Program-made: the position numbers and the translations under genes
From: Candidatus Roizmanbacteria bacterium RIFCSPHIGHO2_12_FULL_38_13
GTDB taxonomy: Bacteria > Patescibacteriota > Microgenomatia > UBA1406 > GWC2-37-13
DNA: 34,973 nucleotides
Direction of reading: 5' to 3'
Assembly: GCA_001789555.1 (NCBI GenBank)
Contig: MFZZ01000014.1
Span: 6,009 to 40,981 of the forward strand
Notes under the pieces: model-generated
What the model was told of the DNA's origin: nothing
Seen by the model: only the letters and a program-made list of their open reading frames with translations
Databases searched by the model: none
In this document: positions 23,032-29,772 of the stretch, in pieces
Numbering within the stretch: the first letter of the stretch is position 1
How the letters are laid out: the number at the start of each line of letters is the position of its first letter

Positions 23032-23979
23032 ATGATAGACCTACAATTACAAGCAGTAGAAGCTCTTCGAAGTATTTCTCGCAACGAAAAAATTAAAAAA
23101 TATCTCCTACAGAATCCGTCTTTATATAAGATCGTTCTGAGAGCAGCGATGCGTTTTATTGGTGGAGAAACTCTTGCTGAATGTTTTCATATAGCTCAAC
23201 AGATAACAGTCAATGGACATGCGTTTACTATTGATTTCATAGGAGAAAGTACGAGAGACGAAAAAGCAGTAAATCTAGCTACAGAAGAGTTTTTAAGAGT
23301 CGTTAGTAAAATTAAAAAAACACGAAGCACTGCTTCGATCTCCTTAGATCTTTCTCATATCGGTTCAGTAATCGATAAAGAACTTGGACATACCAATGCA
23401 GTAAGAATTGCGGAGGCTTCAAGAAAAGCTGGTATTGAGATGATGATTAGTATGGAAGGGATAGATCGTACTGATTCTATTTTAGAGGAATACTTCCGAC
23501 TGAGTAAAACATATGAGAATGTTGGCATAACGATTCAGGCATACCTTCATAGGACAAAAAAAGATCTTCAGGAAGTATTAAAACGGAGAGGGAAAATAAG
23601 ACTGGTAAAAGGAGCGTATAAAGTACCAGAAACTGAAGCATTACCTTTAGGATCAAAGACAGATAAAGCATATAAGAAATACATAGAAACTATTCTTTCA
23701 CAGAATTACCTCTGCTCTATCGCAACACATGATGAAAATCTACTTATGCATGCCGATACTATTATAAAAAGGCATAAACTGAAGATTAACAAAATGGAAT
23801 TTGAGATGTTACATGGTGTCACTCCAGATCGACTTTTACAGCTACATCAGAAAGGATACAAAACACGCGAATATTTGCCCTATGGTAAAGAATGGTATCT
23901 CTATTTGTGCCATCGACTTGCGGAAAATCCTGCCAATATTTACCAGGCGCTTGCAGATGCTGCAGGCAACGTATTGTAA
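23032..23979 (+). CDS. Proline dehydrogenase (monofunctional)
   Basis: A 315-residue FAD-dependent proline dehydrogenase with the family's landmarks: RLVKGAY (about 190-196), ATHD (231-234), EFEMLHG (256-262) and REYLPYGKEWYLYLCHRLAENPANI (279-303), the FAD/proline-binding C-terminal segment. It oxidises proline to pyrroline-5-carboxylate, passing electrons to the quinone pool. Length fits a complete single-domain PRODH. No pyrroline-5-carboxylate dehydrogenase gene is nearby. TATAAT at 23015-23020 is 11 nt before the ATG. The next gene begins 7 nt after the stop, so they form an operon. Uncommon content for a reduced CPR-like genome; it may have come by transfer. Confidence 0.9.
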   Translation: MIDLQLQAVEALRSISRNEKIKKYLLQNPSLYKIVLRAAMRFIGGETLAECFHIAQQITVNGHAFTIDFIGESTRDEKAVNLATEEFLRVVSKIKKTRSTASISLDLSHIGSVIDKELGHTNAVRIAEASRKAGIEMMISMEGIDRTDSILEEYFRLSKTYENVGITIQAYLHRTKKDLQEVLKRRGKIRLVKGAYKVPETEALPLGSKTDKAYKKYIETILSQNYLCSIATHDENLLMHADTIIKRHKLKINKMEFEMLHGVTPDRLLQLHQKGYKTREYLPYGKEWYLYLCHRLAENPANIYQALADAAGNVL

Positions 23980-23986
23980 CTATGCT

Positions 23987-24670
23987 ATGTTTAAAAACGA
24001 AAGATTGGGCATAACTATACCACAACAGGAACATGCGCGATTTGCAGGAGTTTTAGCTTTTAATTGGGGTAATGATACTTTTGATAAACCCAGATATGGC
24101 ATGGAAGCTTTAACAAAAGGGGTAACGTTCCATCATACTGGTTACGGAATAAATGATACGGTTGCTTTTGAAGAAATGTCCGAAAAAGATTTAGTAGGAA
24201 TCTTTGAAAGAGATATACAAGTAGATCTTCAAAACGTGGATGCAGAATTAGTCAATTTATTTCATCAACTTCGTCTTATAAAAAATCGAATAGAAAGATC
24301 AGGCACTGATACTCTCGATGAGGTTCAAAATACAGTAGAAAGAATAATCGAAACTAAATTGGCTTTATCTAAATTGAAAAGGGAAGATTTTGAACGAAGT
24401 AATTCCATTGTACATGTTTGTGATAGGGTATCTTTTAATTTTTGTTTTGGGAAAATTATTGAATCTGAGATACCTGTATTCACAAGAAATTCAGATGAGT
24501 CAGTTCTTGTTCAACATACTATAGATCATCATGGAGTAATTCAAATTAACCCTTGGCCATTTGCAATATCGAATTTTGAAGGCTTTGTTATTGGTTATAG
24601 CTCTGACCAATATCCAGATCAGTTGATTCCACAAATTTTACGTTATAGAGTTGCTCCATCGACCAAATAG
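23987..24670 (+). CDS. DUF3891-like protein
   Basis: A 227-residue protein beginning MFKNERLGITIPQQEHARFAG. The segment QQEHARFAGVLAFNWGND...F-KP, then TFHHTGYG, recalls the DUF3891 family (H-x-x-x-A/G, W-G-N, and a later His-rich motif), which may bind metal; I rate this as probable, not certain. The frame is open upstream within proline dehydrogenase, but ATG 23987, just 7 nt after that gene's stop, is the sensible start. Co-transcription with proline dehydrogenase suggests a linked function that is not known. Confidence 0.6.
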   Translation: MFKNERLGITIPQQEHARFAGVLAFNWGNDTFDKPRYGMEALTKGVTFHHTGYGINDTVAFEEMSEKDLVGIFERDIQVDLQNVDAELVNLFHQLRLIKNRIERSGTDTLDEVQNTVERIIETKLALSKLKREDFERSNSIVHVCDRVSFNFCFGKIIESEIPVFTRNSDESVLVQHTIDHHGVIQINPWPFAISNFEGFVIGYSSDQYPDQLIPQILRYRVAPSTK

Positions 24671-24681
24671 TAAAGGTAAGT

Positions 24682-24817
24682 ATGCTGATAAAAAGTTTAC
24701 ATCAATTTGAATCTAGAAATGGCAATAAGGAGAGCAGTTTTTCGTTAGGATCAATTTTGGAGGTTAAGTAGGCCCGAACACCTGCCACGTCTGACGTGGT
24801 CGTCCCAGATGGTGCAC
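24682..24817 (+). repeat. Cassette-spacer repeat, copy B (internally deleted)
   Basis: Begins GCTGATAAAA like the other copies but jumps from TTTACATCA to the AGAAATGGCAATAAGGAG part, so the TATAAT box is lost. The 3' part (CGTTAGGATCAATTTTGGAGG, CCACGTCTGACGTGG hairpin, AGATGGTGCAC) is intact. It lies between the DUF3891-like gene and the PIN toxin gene. Confidence 0.65.
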
Positions 24818-24846
24818 CCGTGTTGACAATTTCACTTTTTTTTAGC

Positions 24847-25278
24847 CTACTTCTCAAGAATTGAAAGAAAGTCGTTAGGAGTTACGATCTTAATTGCTTC
24901 ATATTCTTTTAGATCTAATAAATGATCATCTCCGCTCACAATATAATCAGCATGAGCATCAATAGCTGCATAGAGAAATTTGTCATCTTTTGGATCCTGT
25001 TTAATAATTATCTCCTCTGGGATTACTGATTCTAATGTTACATAACTTAACTTTACTAACAGTTCCATAATTTCTTTCCGTTGTTCTAAAGTACGTTTAT
25101 GATATTTAATCACTCTTTCTCTGTTAATAACATCCTCAACTTCTGCTAAAATTGAAGGAGACGTTATTAAAAGAAATTGTTGTCTCATAAATGCTTTATA
25201 GAGTTGTAGTGGGGGAGATGTCTTTGTGGTGATTAACGCACTAACTAAAATATTGGTATCTAATACTGCGCGAATCAT
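24847..25278 (-). CDS. PIN-domain toxin (COG1569 type)
   Basis: A 143-residue PIN ribonuclease-like toxin: MIRAVLDTNILVSAL (first catalytic Asp), LAEVEDVINRERV (Glu), and DPKDDKFLYAAIDAHADYIVSGDDHLLDL (two further Asp), the full acidic set. PIN toxins cleave RNA, often tRNA or rRNA, when the antitoxin is degraded. Its ATG overlaps the antitoxin stop by 4 nt (25275-25278), the usual coupled antitoxin-toxin arrangement. It appears complete and active, unlike the broken PIN gene at 3618. Confidence 0.88.
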   Translation of the reverse strand: MIRAVLDTNILVSALITTKTSPPLQLYKAFMRQQFLLITSPSILAEVEDVINRERVIKYHKRTLEQRKEIMELLVKLSYVTLESVIPEEIIIKQDPKDDKFLYAAIDAHADYIVSGDDHLLDLKEYEAIKIVTPNDFLSILEK

Positions 25279-25589
25279 ATATTGTTATTTTTCTTCTCAT
25301 CTCGTACCTCTAGTATCGTTTGATTAACCTCTTTTTGAATCTCTTCAGGATGAGCTTTAGGTATATCTGCTCGTATTGCATCAAGATTCTGAACTGCTTT
25401 GTCCCATTGGGATTTAGTTAATCGTTTTGTAGGATCAAGAAGTTTCTCATAATCTTCAACACTTAAAAGAATTGCTGCATTACGGTTGTATTTTTTAATG
25501 ACAACTCTGTCTTTGCCATACATAACACGACCAACAAGATCGGCTAAATTTACTCTAAATTCTTCAATGGAAACGGAGTTTTTTATCAT
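25275..25589 (-). CDS. Phd/YefM-family antitoxin
   Basis: A 104-residue antitoxin: SVSIEEFRVNLADLVGRVMYGKDRVVIKKYNRNAAILLSVEDYEKLL is the DNA-binding Phd fold (N-terminal 50 residues), followed by a longer charged tail that should wrap the PIN toxin. It is the first gene of the pair and overlaps the toxin start by 4 nt. The promoter contains a perfect 14-bp palindrome, a natural site for the autorepression known for this family. The mRNA would be leaderless. Confidence 0.88.
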   Translation of the reverse strand: MIKNSVSIEEFRVNLADLVGRVMYGKDRVVIKKYNRNAAILLSVEDYEKLLDPTKRLTKSQWDKAVQNLDAIRADIPKAHPEEIQKEVNQTILEVRDEKKNNNI

Positions 25590-25595
25590 ATAAAG

Positions 25596-25624
25596 ACTAT
25601 ATATTAAATCTTAAGATTTGTCAA
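25596..25624 (-). promoter_or_regulatory. Phd/PIN promoter with operator palindrome in its spacer
   Basis: Minus strand: TTGACA (25619-25624), 17-nt spacer, TATAGT (25596-25601), 6 nt, ATG 25589. AAATCTTAAGATTT (25606-25619) is a perfect palindrome filling most of the spacer and touching the -35, so a bound antitoxin would block RNA polymerase. Confidence 0.75.
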
Positions 25625-25670
25625 GTCTGTAGGATGTCTGGTAAGACTTCACAAATCTTGACACAATACT

Positions 25671-25732
25671 CGTCATGCTGAATTTATTTCAGCATCTTAA
25701 CAAGGAGATTCCGAAATGAGTTCGGAATGACG
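25671..25732. repeat. Compound palindromic repeat, second copy
   Basis: Same design as 7450-7536: ATGCTGAA...TTCAGCAT and ATTCCGAA...TTCGGAAT hairpins with outward GTCAT ends (CGTCAT ... ATGACG). Intergenic, upstream of the Phd/PIN promoter. Confidence 0.65.
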
Positions 25733-25789
25733 TGATATAGATTGATCTAGATTTGTCAAAGACCGTGAACTCTCACATCACCCATGAAT

Positions 25790-25995
25790 GCTTGATAAAA
25801 CGTACTTTCATCATATAATATAGATGGCGCTATATCTGGATCGGGTTTAAAAAGTTGAACCAGTTCATTGTTTTACATCCTTTTTGAAATGAGAAATGGC
25901 AATAAGGAGAGCAGTTTTTTCGTTAGGATCAAATTGAGAGGTTAAATAGGTTCGAACACCTGCCACGTCTGACGTGGTCATCGCAGATGGTGCAC
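25790..25995 (+). repeat. Cassette-spacer repeat, copy C (fullest copy)
   Basis: TTGATA (25792-25797), 16-nt spacer, TATAAT (25814-25819), then a region with TGAACCAGTTCA, TTTTTGAAATGAGAAATGG, GGAGAGCAGTTTTTTCG, GTTCGAAC, the CCACGTCTGACGTGG hairpin and the AGATGGTGCAC end. The match to copy A runs through nearly the whole length. It lies between the PIN/Phd pair and the membrane protein gene. Confidence 0.7.
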
Positions 25996-26025
25996 AAATA
26001 TAAAAGTTTTTCATACTCTAAAGTA

Positions 26026-26031
26026 TATAAT
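26026..26031 (+). promoter_or_regulatory. -10 box of the membrane protein gene (leaderless)
   Basis: TATAAT, 6 nt, then ATG 26038. No good -35 at normal distance. Confidence 0.4.
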
Positions 26032-26037
26032 AGGCTT

Positions 26038-26442
26038 ATGAAAAAAATTTCTTGGATGCAGAATAAACAAATTACATTATTTTTGCTTTCTTCATTAGCT
26101 TGGTACTTCCTGGCATGGACTGAATATGATTATGAAAAAATGCTTCCACAAGTACACATGGGTGCATATAACTCATGGCCTTTGTATTTTTTTTTGATAG
26201 ATACGTTTGCTATAGGATTAGTACTGTTTTATGGAAGTATATTGTGGGTGAATAGAAAATCTAAACAATTATTCCGATATGTCTTATTAGGTCTTCTTCT
26301 TTTATATCCTTTGCTTTTGATCTATGCTACCTATGACGATCTATATTCACGAGTTTGTATAAAATTAGACCCCGTTGCCCGTAATTGTAAAGAGTATAGA
26401 CCACATCCTGACTTAAGTAATATATATTTCGAATGGGAATAA
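26038..26442 (+). CDS. Small membrane protein, three predicted membrane segments
   Basis: A 134-residue protein starting MKKISWMQNKQITLFLLSSLAWYFLAW. Hydrophobic stretches near residues 10-27, 50-73 and 82-100 (YVLLGLLLLYPLLLIYAT) suggest three membrane helices, followed by a polar tail with two cysteines (RVCIKLDPVARNCKEYRPHPD). The in-frame start at 25987 would run through the end of repeat C, so ATG 26038, preceded by TATAAT, is chosen. No family recognised. It occupies its own slot between repeat copies C and D. Confidence 0.6.
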   Translation: MKKISWMQNKQITLFLLSSLAWYFLAWTEYDYEKMLPQVHMGAYNSWPLYFFLIDTFAIGLVLFYGSILWVNRKSKQLFRYVLLGLLLLYPLLLIYATYDDLYSRVCIKLDPVARNCKEYRPHPDLSNIYFEWE

Positions 26443-26517
26443 TTGAGAGTAGAGTAATTGTTTGGATCTATAGTTGGCGTCAGATAGACCCGCTTCACCA
26501 AAGCTTCAGCGAGGCGA

Positions 26518-26572
26518 GTTCGAACACCTGCCACGTCTGACGTTCCAGGCAGGTCGTCCCAGATGGTGCACC
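26518..26572 (+). repeat. Cassette-spacer repeat, copy D (3' part only)
   Basis: GTTCGAACACCTGCCACGTC onward matches copies B and C, with an extra TTCCAGGCAGG that makes a CCTGCC/GGCAGG stem, and ends CGTCCCAGATGGTGCACC. The 5' flank (26470-26517) is unrelated to the other copies. It precedes the kinase-like gene. Confidence 0.6.
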
Positions 26573-26643
26573 ATAGTGGATGATGAACTTTTCAAACCGG
26601 TATATCGGCTGATCTGGGACAGAGAGTTTCTAATAGATAAACA

Positions 26644-27669
26644 GTGATAAAATATGGTGTGAGTGATTCAAAGATAACAAGCTCTGTACGAGATATAACT
26701 GATAATGTGATTGACAAAAAACTTCGTATTTCTTATGGCATAACGCCTACACGCATTAAGCGGTTTTCACATGGCACAGAAAGTGTTGCGTGGCGGATTG
26801 AAAGCAATGCTGGTAATTTTATTGCCAAGCTGTTTGGGGGTGAAGAAAGCACTATTGAAACAGTCACAGAAGAAATAGAGCTCTATAACTACATAAATAA
26901 AAAGGGACGACCATTCGATATACGAGCACCACGTATTGTATACGATAGTCAAGATGCACCTCTAACTTCTGTAAAAAACTTTCCTTTAATACTGATGAAA
27001 TATGAAAACGCTAGGAAGTTGTTTGTCTCTACTATTACTCACGATGAGGTTACCGCATTATCAAAAGCAATTGCTCATATACATATGATACTTCAAAATA
27101 AAATGAAAGACTATAAAAAGTTAAATTATTCACATTGGAATTTGGATTATAATAAAGATGCTTATGAGACTCTGATAAATTCACCAAATGTCAAAGAATA
27201 CTCTGCTTTTGAGGTTGATCAATATAAACAACTTACAGCTAAGATAGTATCGTACCTTGAAAAGAAAAAATATCCGGATGATCTAAAGGAGTCTTTGCTA
27301 CATAGCGACATTGCCTTTGAACATATTAGAGTATTGCAAGATGGAACATCTTACTTTTTTGACTGGACAGATAAACAAAGAGGTCCCGTGGCACGTGACC
27401 TTTCTGTATTTTTATTTCATGCATACAGAGAAAGCGATATTGACTTCAAACGTTGGAATGAGTTGAGAAAATGGATTCTTGAAGGATATGTTAAAGTCAA
27501 TAAATTGGAAGATGACGATATTGGAGTAATTGTCCCGTTTATGTTTAGAAGATGTCTCGATGATGTGAAATATTTATCAAATCTCGCTATTGAAACCAAG
27601 ACAGTTATAGATGTATCTGGAATTAGAAGGAGATATGAACTAGCTAGTCGGCTGATTCAAAAAAAATAA
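26644..27669 (+). CDS. Phosphotransferase-fold (APH/choline-kinase-like) protein
   Basis: A 341-residue protein with a kinase-like fold. N-lobe: RIKRFSHGTESVAWRIESNAGNFIAKLFGG (Gly loop and Lys, about 38-68). Catalytic region: LLHSDIAFEHIRVL (about 219-232), where families such as APH have HGDxxxxN, so the metal-binding Asn is replaced by His. Metal motif YFFDWTDKQRGPVARDLSVFLFH (about 238-260) has the usual D and the G-P-x-x-x-D-L. Substrate unknown; relatives phosphorylate small molecules such as aminoglycosides, homoserine or choline. The HSD...H variant may alter or lower activity. Start: GTG 26644, with another in-frame GTG 15 nt later; no clear promoter. Confidence 0.7.
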   Translation: MIKYGVSDSKITSSVRDITDNVIDKKLRISYGITPTRIKRFSHGTESVAWRIESNAGNFIAKLFGGEESTIETVTEEIELYNYINKKGRPFDIRAPRIVYDSQDAPLTSVKNFPLILMKYENARKLFVSTITHDEVTALSKAIAHIHMILQNKMKDYKKLNYSHWNLDYNKDAYETLINSPNVKEYSAFEVDQYKQLTAKIVSYLEKKKYPDDLKESLLHSDIAFEHIRVLQDGTSYFFDWTDKQRGPVARDLSVFLFHAYRESDIDFKRWNELRKWILEGYVKVNKLEDDDIGVIVPFMFRRCLDDVKYLSNLAIETKTVIDVSGIRRRYELASRLIQKK

Positions 27670-27835
27670 ATAGAAAAGTGTTATAAAATTAGTTCAAACT
27701 CGGTCAGCACCGTGGCACTACTAAATATGCACAACCTTATGAGGTAATGCAAGAACTACTCGATGCAAAAGATATTCGAATGTCTGCTATAAATCAATAA
27801 CCTTGGTAAACTTTTCAGGTTTGTATATCGTATGA
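27670..27835 (+). pseudogene. Intergenic remnant with a short gene tail
   Basis: 27717-27800 stays open as TKYAQPYEVMQELLDAKDIRMSAINQ followed by TAA, which looks protein-like (amphipathic, good codons) but has no start and no RBS. It is perhaps the 3' end of a lost gene. The remainder shows nothing recognisable. Confidence 0.3.
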
Positions 27836-27864
27836 TTGCAATTTATCTAGGATTTTAATAGAAT
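27836..27864 (+). promoter_or_regulatory. Promoter of hicBA (leaderless)
   Basis: TTGCAA (27836-27841), 17-nt spacer, TAGAAT (27859-27864), 6 nt, ATG 27871. Confidence 0.6.
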
Positions 27865-27870
27865 AGTTGC

Positions 27871-28104
27871 ATGAAAAAACGAATTTTAGAATACACTGCA
27901 GTATTTCAGGAGGAAAAAGAGGGCGGATTTTCTGTGTGGGTCCCTGATCTTCCTGGATGCGCCTCACAAGGTGAAACATTTGAAGATGCTTTGAAAAATA
28001 TTAAGGAAGCAATTGAGTTATATCTAGAAGACTCAAATGAAACATCTAAAGATACTGATGAATTTAAAAAACAATTTGTAGTACCTGTACAGATACATGC
28101 CTAA
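27871..28104 (+). CDS. hicB: HicB-family antitoxin
   Basis: A 77-residue HicB antitoxin with the partial RNase-H-like fold: YTAVFQEEKEGGFSVWVPDLPGCASQGETFEDALKNIKEAIELYLED is the family core (GGF-V-VPDLPGC--G-T--EA--N--EAI). The C-terminal tail lacks an obvious DNA-binding HTH. It precedes and overlaps hicA by 8 nt, so antitoxin comes first, the reverse of the classical hicA-hicB order but a known variant. Neutralises the HicA mRNA-targeting toxin. Confidence 0.92.
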   Translation: MKKRILEYTAVFQEEKEGGFSVWVPDLPGCASQGETFEDALKNIKEAIELYLEDSNETSKDTDEFKKQFVVPVQIHA

Positions 28105-28321
28105 ACTACCTGTTGTATCGGGAAATGATCTTATAAAAGTCTTTAAGAAAATTGGATTTATTATCGTCACACAAAAAGGATCTCACTTAAAGATGAAAAA
28201 TGAAGACGGAAGAGTTGTTACCATACCTAATCATAAAGTTATTAAACGTGGTACCCTAAAAAAGGGGATTTTGAATCCATTAGGAATTACAGTAGAACAA
28301 CTTATTAAGCTACTTAAATAG
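28097..28321 (+). CDS. hicA: HicA-family mRNA interferase toxin
   Basis: A 74-residue double-stranded-RNA-binding-like toxin: VVSGNDLIKVFKKIGFIIVTQKGSHLKMKNEDGRVVTIPNHKVIKRGTLKKGIL contains the catalytic His in QKGSHLKM (residue about 35) and the IPNH segment typical of HicA/YcfA proteins. It cleaves mRNA when free of HicB. Overlaps hicB by 8 nt, so both are translated from one message. Appears complete. Confidence 0.92.
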   Translation: MPKLPVVSGNDLIKVFKKIGFIIVTQKGSHLKMKNEDGRVVTIPNHKVIKRGTLKKGILNPLGITVEQLIKLLK

Positions 28322-28379
28322 GTCCGACTATGTTCCGATATGTAAAACACTTTTCATAAAATTAATTACACATCTCAAA

Positions 28380-28952
28380 ATGCAACAAATAGAAACTCTC
28401 TACTTTCGGGGGATTAATTGGTTAATGCAGAAACGAGGAATTGGTACTGTGAAAAATTATACTCCCAAGGAATTTCAACAACTGATGGTAGAGCAGATTC
28501 GAAGTGCAAGAGATACAAAAATATCACTAAGTGACTCGTCTTTATATGCATTAAATTTACCTGATTTTTTACTCCCAGACGATTGGGAGCAAATTGAAAA
28601 AATGATGGCGGCTCAGATAAAACTTAATGGTAAAGGTATTCATGTTGTAAGCCCTCCACAAGGATCAACACCAGAAATTGCACGCGGCTGGATAGATGTA
28701 AAAATACCATTTGCATATGATCTTCCACCACTTGCATTCGTTAACAATTTTATGAGAGAAAATAGAATGTCAAGCGCAAACGGAAGCGTGTATGTTGTAA
28801 GAGGTTTGGATGCCGTTTCAGCTTTACAGAAGCAATTCCCTACGACAAGTTTTATTTACGAAAGATATAATCCAGATTTCCATTTGCAGGCTTTGATTTT
28901 TGATAGTCCAAGTTGTGAAGTTATTGATTCTAGTAATCAAAGTCAGGCTTAA
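28380..28952 (+). CDS. Hypothetical protein (190 aa)
   Basis: Starts MQQIETLYFRGINWLMQKRG; soluble, no membrane segment or signal. Possible helical N-terminal half and a mixed C-terminal half (GKGIHVVSPPQGSTPEIARGWIDVKIP; GSVYVVRGLDAVSALQKQF). I recognise no family or catalytic motif. It begins 58 nt after hicA and may or may not be in the same transcript. Its 3' end overlaps the NUDIX gene on the opposite strand by 4 nt. Confidence 0.55.
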   Translation: MQQIETLYFRGINWLMQKRGIGTVKNYTPKEFQQLMVEQIRSARDTKISLSDSSLYALNLPDFLLPDDWEQIEKMMAAQIKLNGKGIHVVSPPQGSTPEIARGWIDVKIPFAYDLPPLAFVNNFMRENRMSSANGSVYVVRGLDAVSALQKQFPTTSFIYERYNPDFHLQALIFDSPSCEVIDSSNQSQA

Positions 28953-29356
28953 AAATTTTCTGCTACTATTATTGCCTCTTTGCATCCATGTAATGCTTCA
29001 ATATTATCTAACTCGTTTAAACTAAACCAGCGGTATTCAGTCGCTTCTTCATTCAATATTATTTCAGAAGTGTTTTTTAATTTACAAAGATACGTTATGA
29101 AGACCATCTGACGATCGATAAAAATATCCGTATCAATATACGGAACAAGAGAAATAACTTCAACTTTGACTCCTAATTCCTCCATCACTTCACGATAAAG
29201 CGTTTCATAAATCCCTTCACCATATTCCATGCCACCGCCAGGAACCTGCCATTTGTTGTTCATCTTCGGATTTGAATCACGTCTTAAAGTAAGCAAATAC
29301 TTATCACCTTCTTTTATGAGAGCGAGTACAACAATGCTGATAGTATTTTTTGACAT
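28949..29356 (-). CDS. NUDIX hydrolase
   Basis: A 135-residue protein with a complete Nudix box: GGGMEYGEGIYETLYREVMEELGV (G-x5-E-x7-R-E-U-x-E-E-x-G-U, residues about 41-64), plus the family's N-terminal strand ISIVVLALIKEGDKYLLTLR and WQVPGG. Such enzymes hydrolyse nucleoside diphosphates linked to another group (for example oxidised dNTPs, sugar or coenzyme nucleotides); the substrate cannot be told. It starts 8 nt from the end of tRNA-Arg on the same strand. Confidence 0.88.
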   Translation of the reverse strand: MSKNTISIVVLALIKEGDKYLLTLRRDSNPKMNNKWQVPGGGMEYGEGIYETLYREVMEELGVKVEVISLVPYIDTDIFIDRQMVFITYLCKLKNTSEIILNEEATEYRWFSLNELDNIEALHGCKEAIIVAENF

Positions 29357-29363
29357 TTTTTTG

Positions 29364-29437
29364 TGAGCCCAGTCGGAATCGAACCGACAGTCTATTCCTT
29401 AGAAGGGAATTGCTTTATCCAATTAAGCTATGGGCTC
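29364..29437 (-). tRNA. tRNA-Arg(TCT)
   Basis: Acceptor GAGCCCA/TGGGCTC, anticodon stem ATTCC/GGAAT around CTTCTAA (anticodon TCT, reads AGA), T-arm GTCGGTTCGATTCCGAC, discriminator A; CCA not encoded. Confidence 0.95.
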
Positions 29438-29456
29438 ATATTTTAGCTATCTGCGC

Positions 29457-29505
29457 TTAGCTGTCAGCAATTAGCTCTAAAAATTTGCTAAAAGCTAACA
29501 GCTAA
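29457..29505. repeat. Iterated-word inverted repeat between tRNA genes
   Basis: TTAGCTGTCAGC (29457-29468) and GCTAACAGCTAA (29494-29505) pair at 11 of 12 positions. The loop repeats the same words (TTAGCTCT, TTGCTAAAAGC). It may act as a transcription or processing hairpin. Confidence 0.55.
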
Positions 29506-29511
29506 TACATG

Positions 29512-29583
29512 AGCCGACTGTCGGATTTGAACCGACGACCCACGCTTTACAAAAGCGTTGCTCTACCGCTGAGCTAAGTCGGC
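29512..29583 (-). tRNA. tRNA-Thr(TGT)
   Basis: Acceptor GCCGACT/AGTCGGC, D-arm AGCTCAGCGGTAGAGC, anticodon stem ACGCT/AGCGT around TTTGTAA (anticodon TGT, reads ACA), T-arm CGGTTCAAATCCG. Discriminator T; CCA not encoded. Confidence 0.95.
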
Positions 29584-29589
29584 AAAAAG

Positions 29590-29671
29590 TGGCCGAGGCG
29601 GGACTCGAACCCGCACGTCTTGCGACACAAGATTTTAAGTCTTGCGTGTATACCGGTTTCACCACTCGGCC
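29590..29671 (-). tRNA. tRNA-Leu(TAA)
   Basis: Acceptor GGCCGAG/CTCGGCC, anticodon stem CAAGA/TCTTG around CTTAAAA (anticodon TAA, reads UUA), long variable arm TGTCGCAAGACG, T-arm CGGGTTCGAGTCCCG, discriminator A. Second leucine tRNA in the window. Confidence 0.95.
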
Positions 29672-29677
29672 TTTTTT

Positions 29678-29749
29678 CTTGTAACTCGAAACTTATAACT
29701 TGAAACTCAAGAAAAGTTAAATTGCTTTTAAAAAGTTATGAGTTACAAG
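29678..29749. repeat. Iterated-word inverted repeat between ruvB and the tRNA cluster
   Basis: CTTGTAACTC (29678-29687) and GAGTTACAAG (29740-29749) are perfect arms. The interior repeats variants (ACTTATAACTTGAAACTC, AGTTATGAG). Similar words appear in the 23S expansion at 34551-34630. Confidence 0.55.
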
Positions 29750-29772
29750 CTTCAAGCTACAAGAAGATTATA

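Noticed and set aside
22787-26572. True integron or CRISPR array
   Set aside because: Repeats are 55-206 nt, too few and too irregular for CRISPR, and neither an integron integrase nor clear attC core sites was found.
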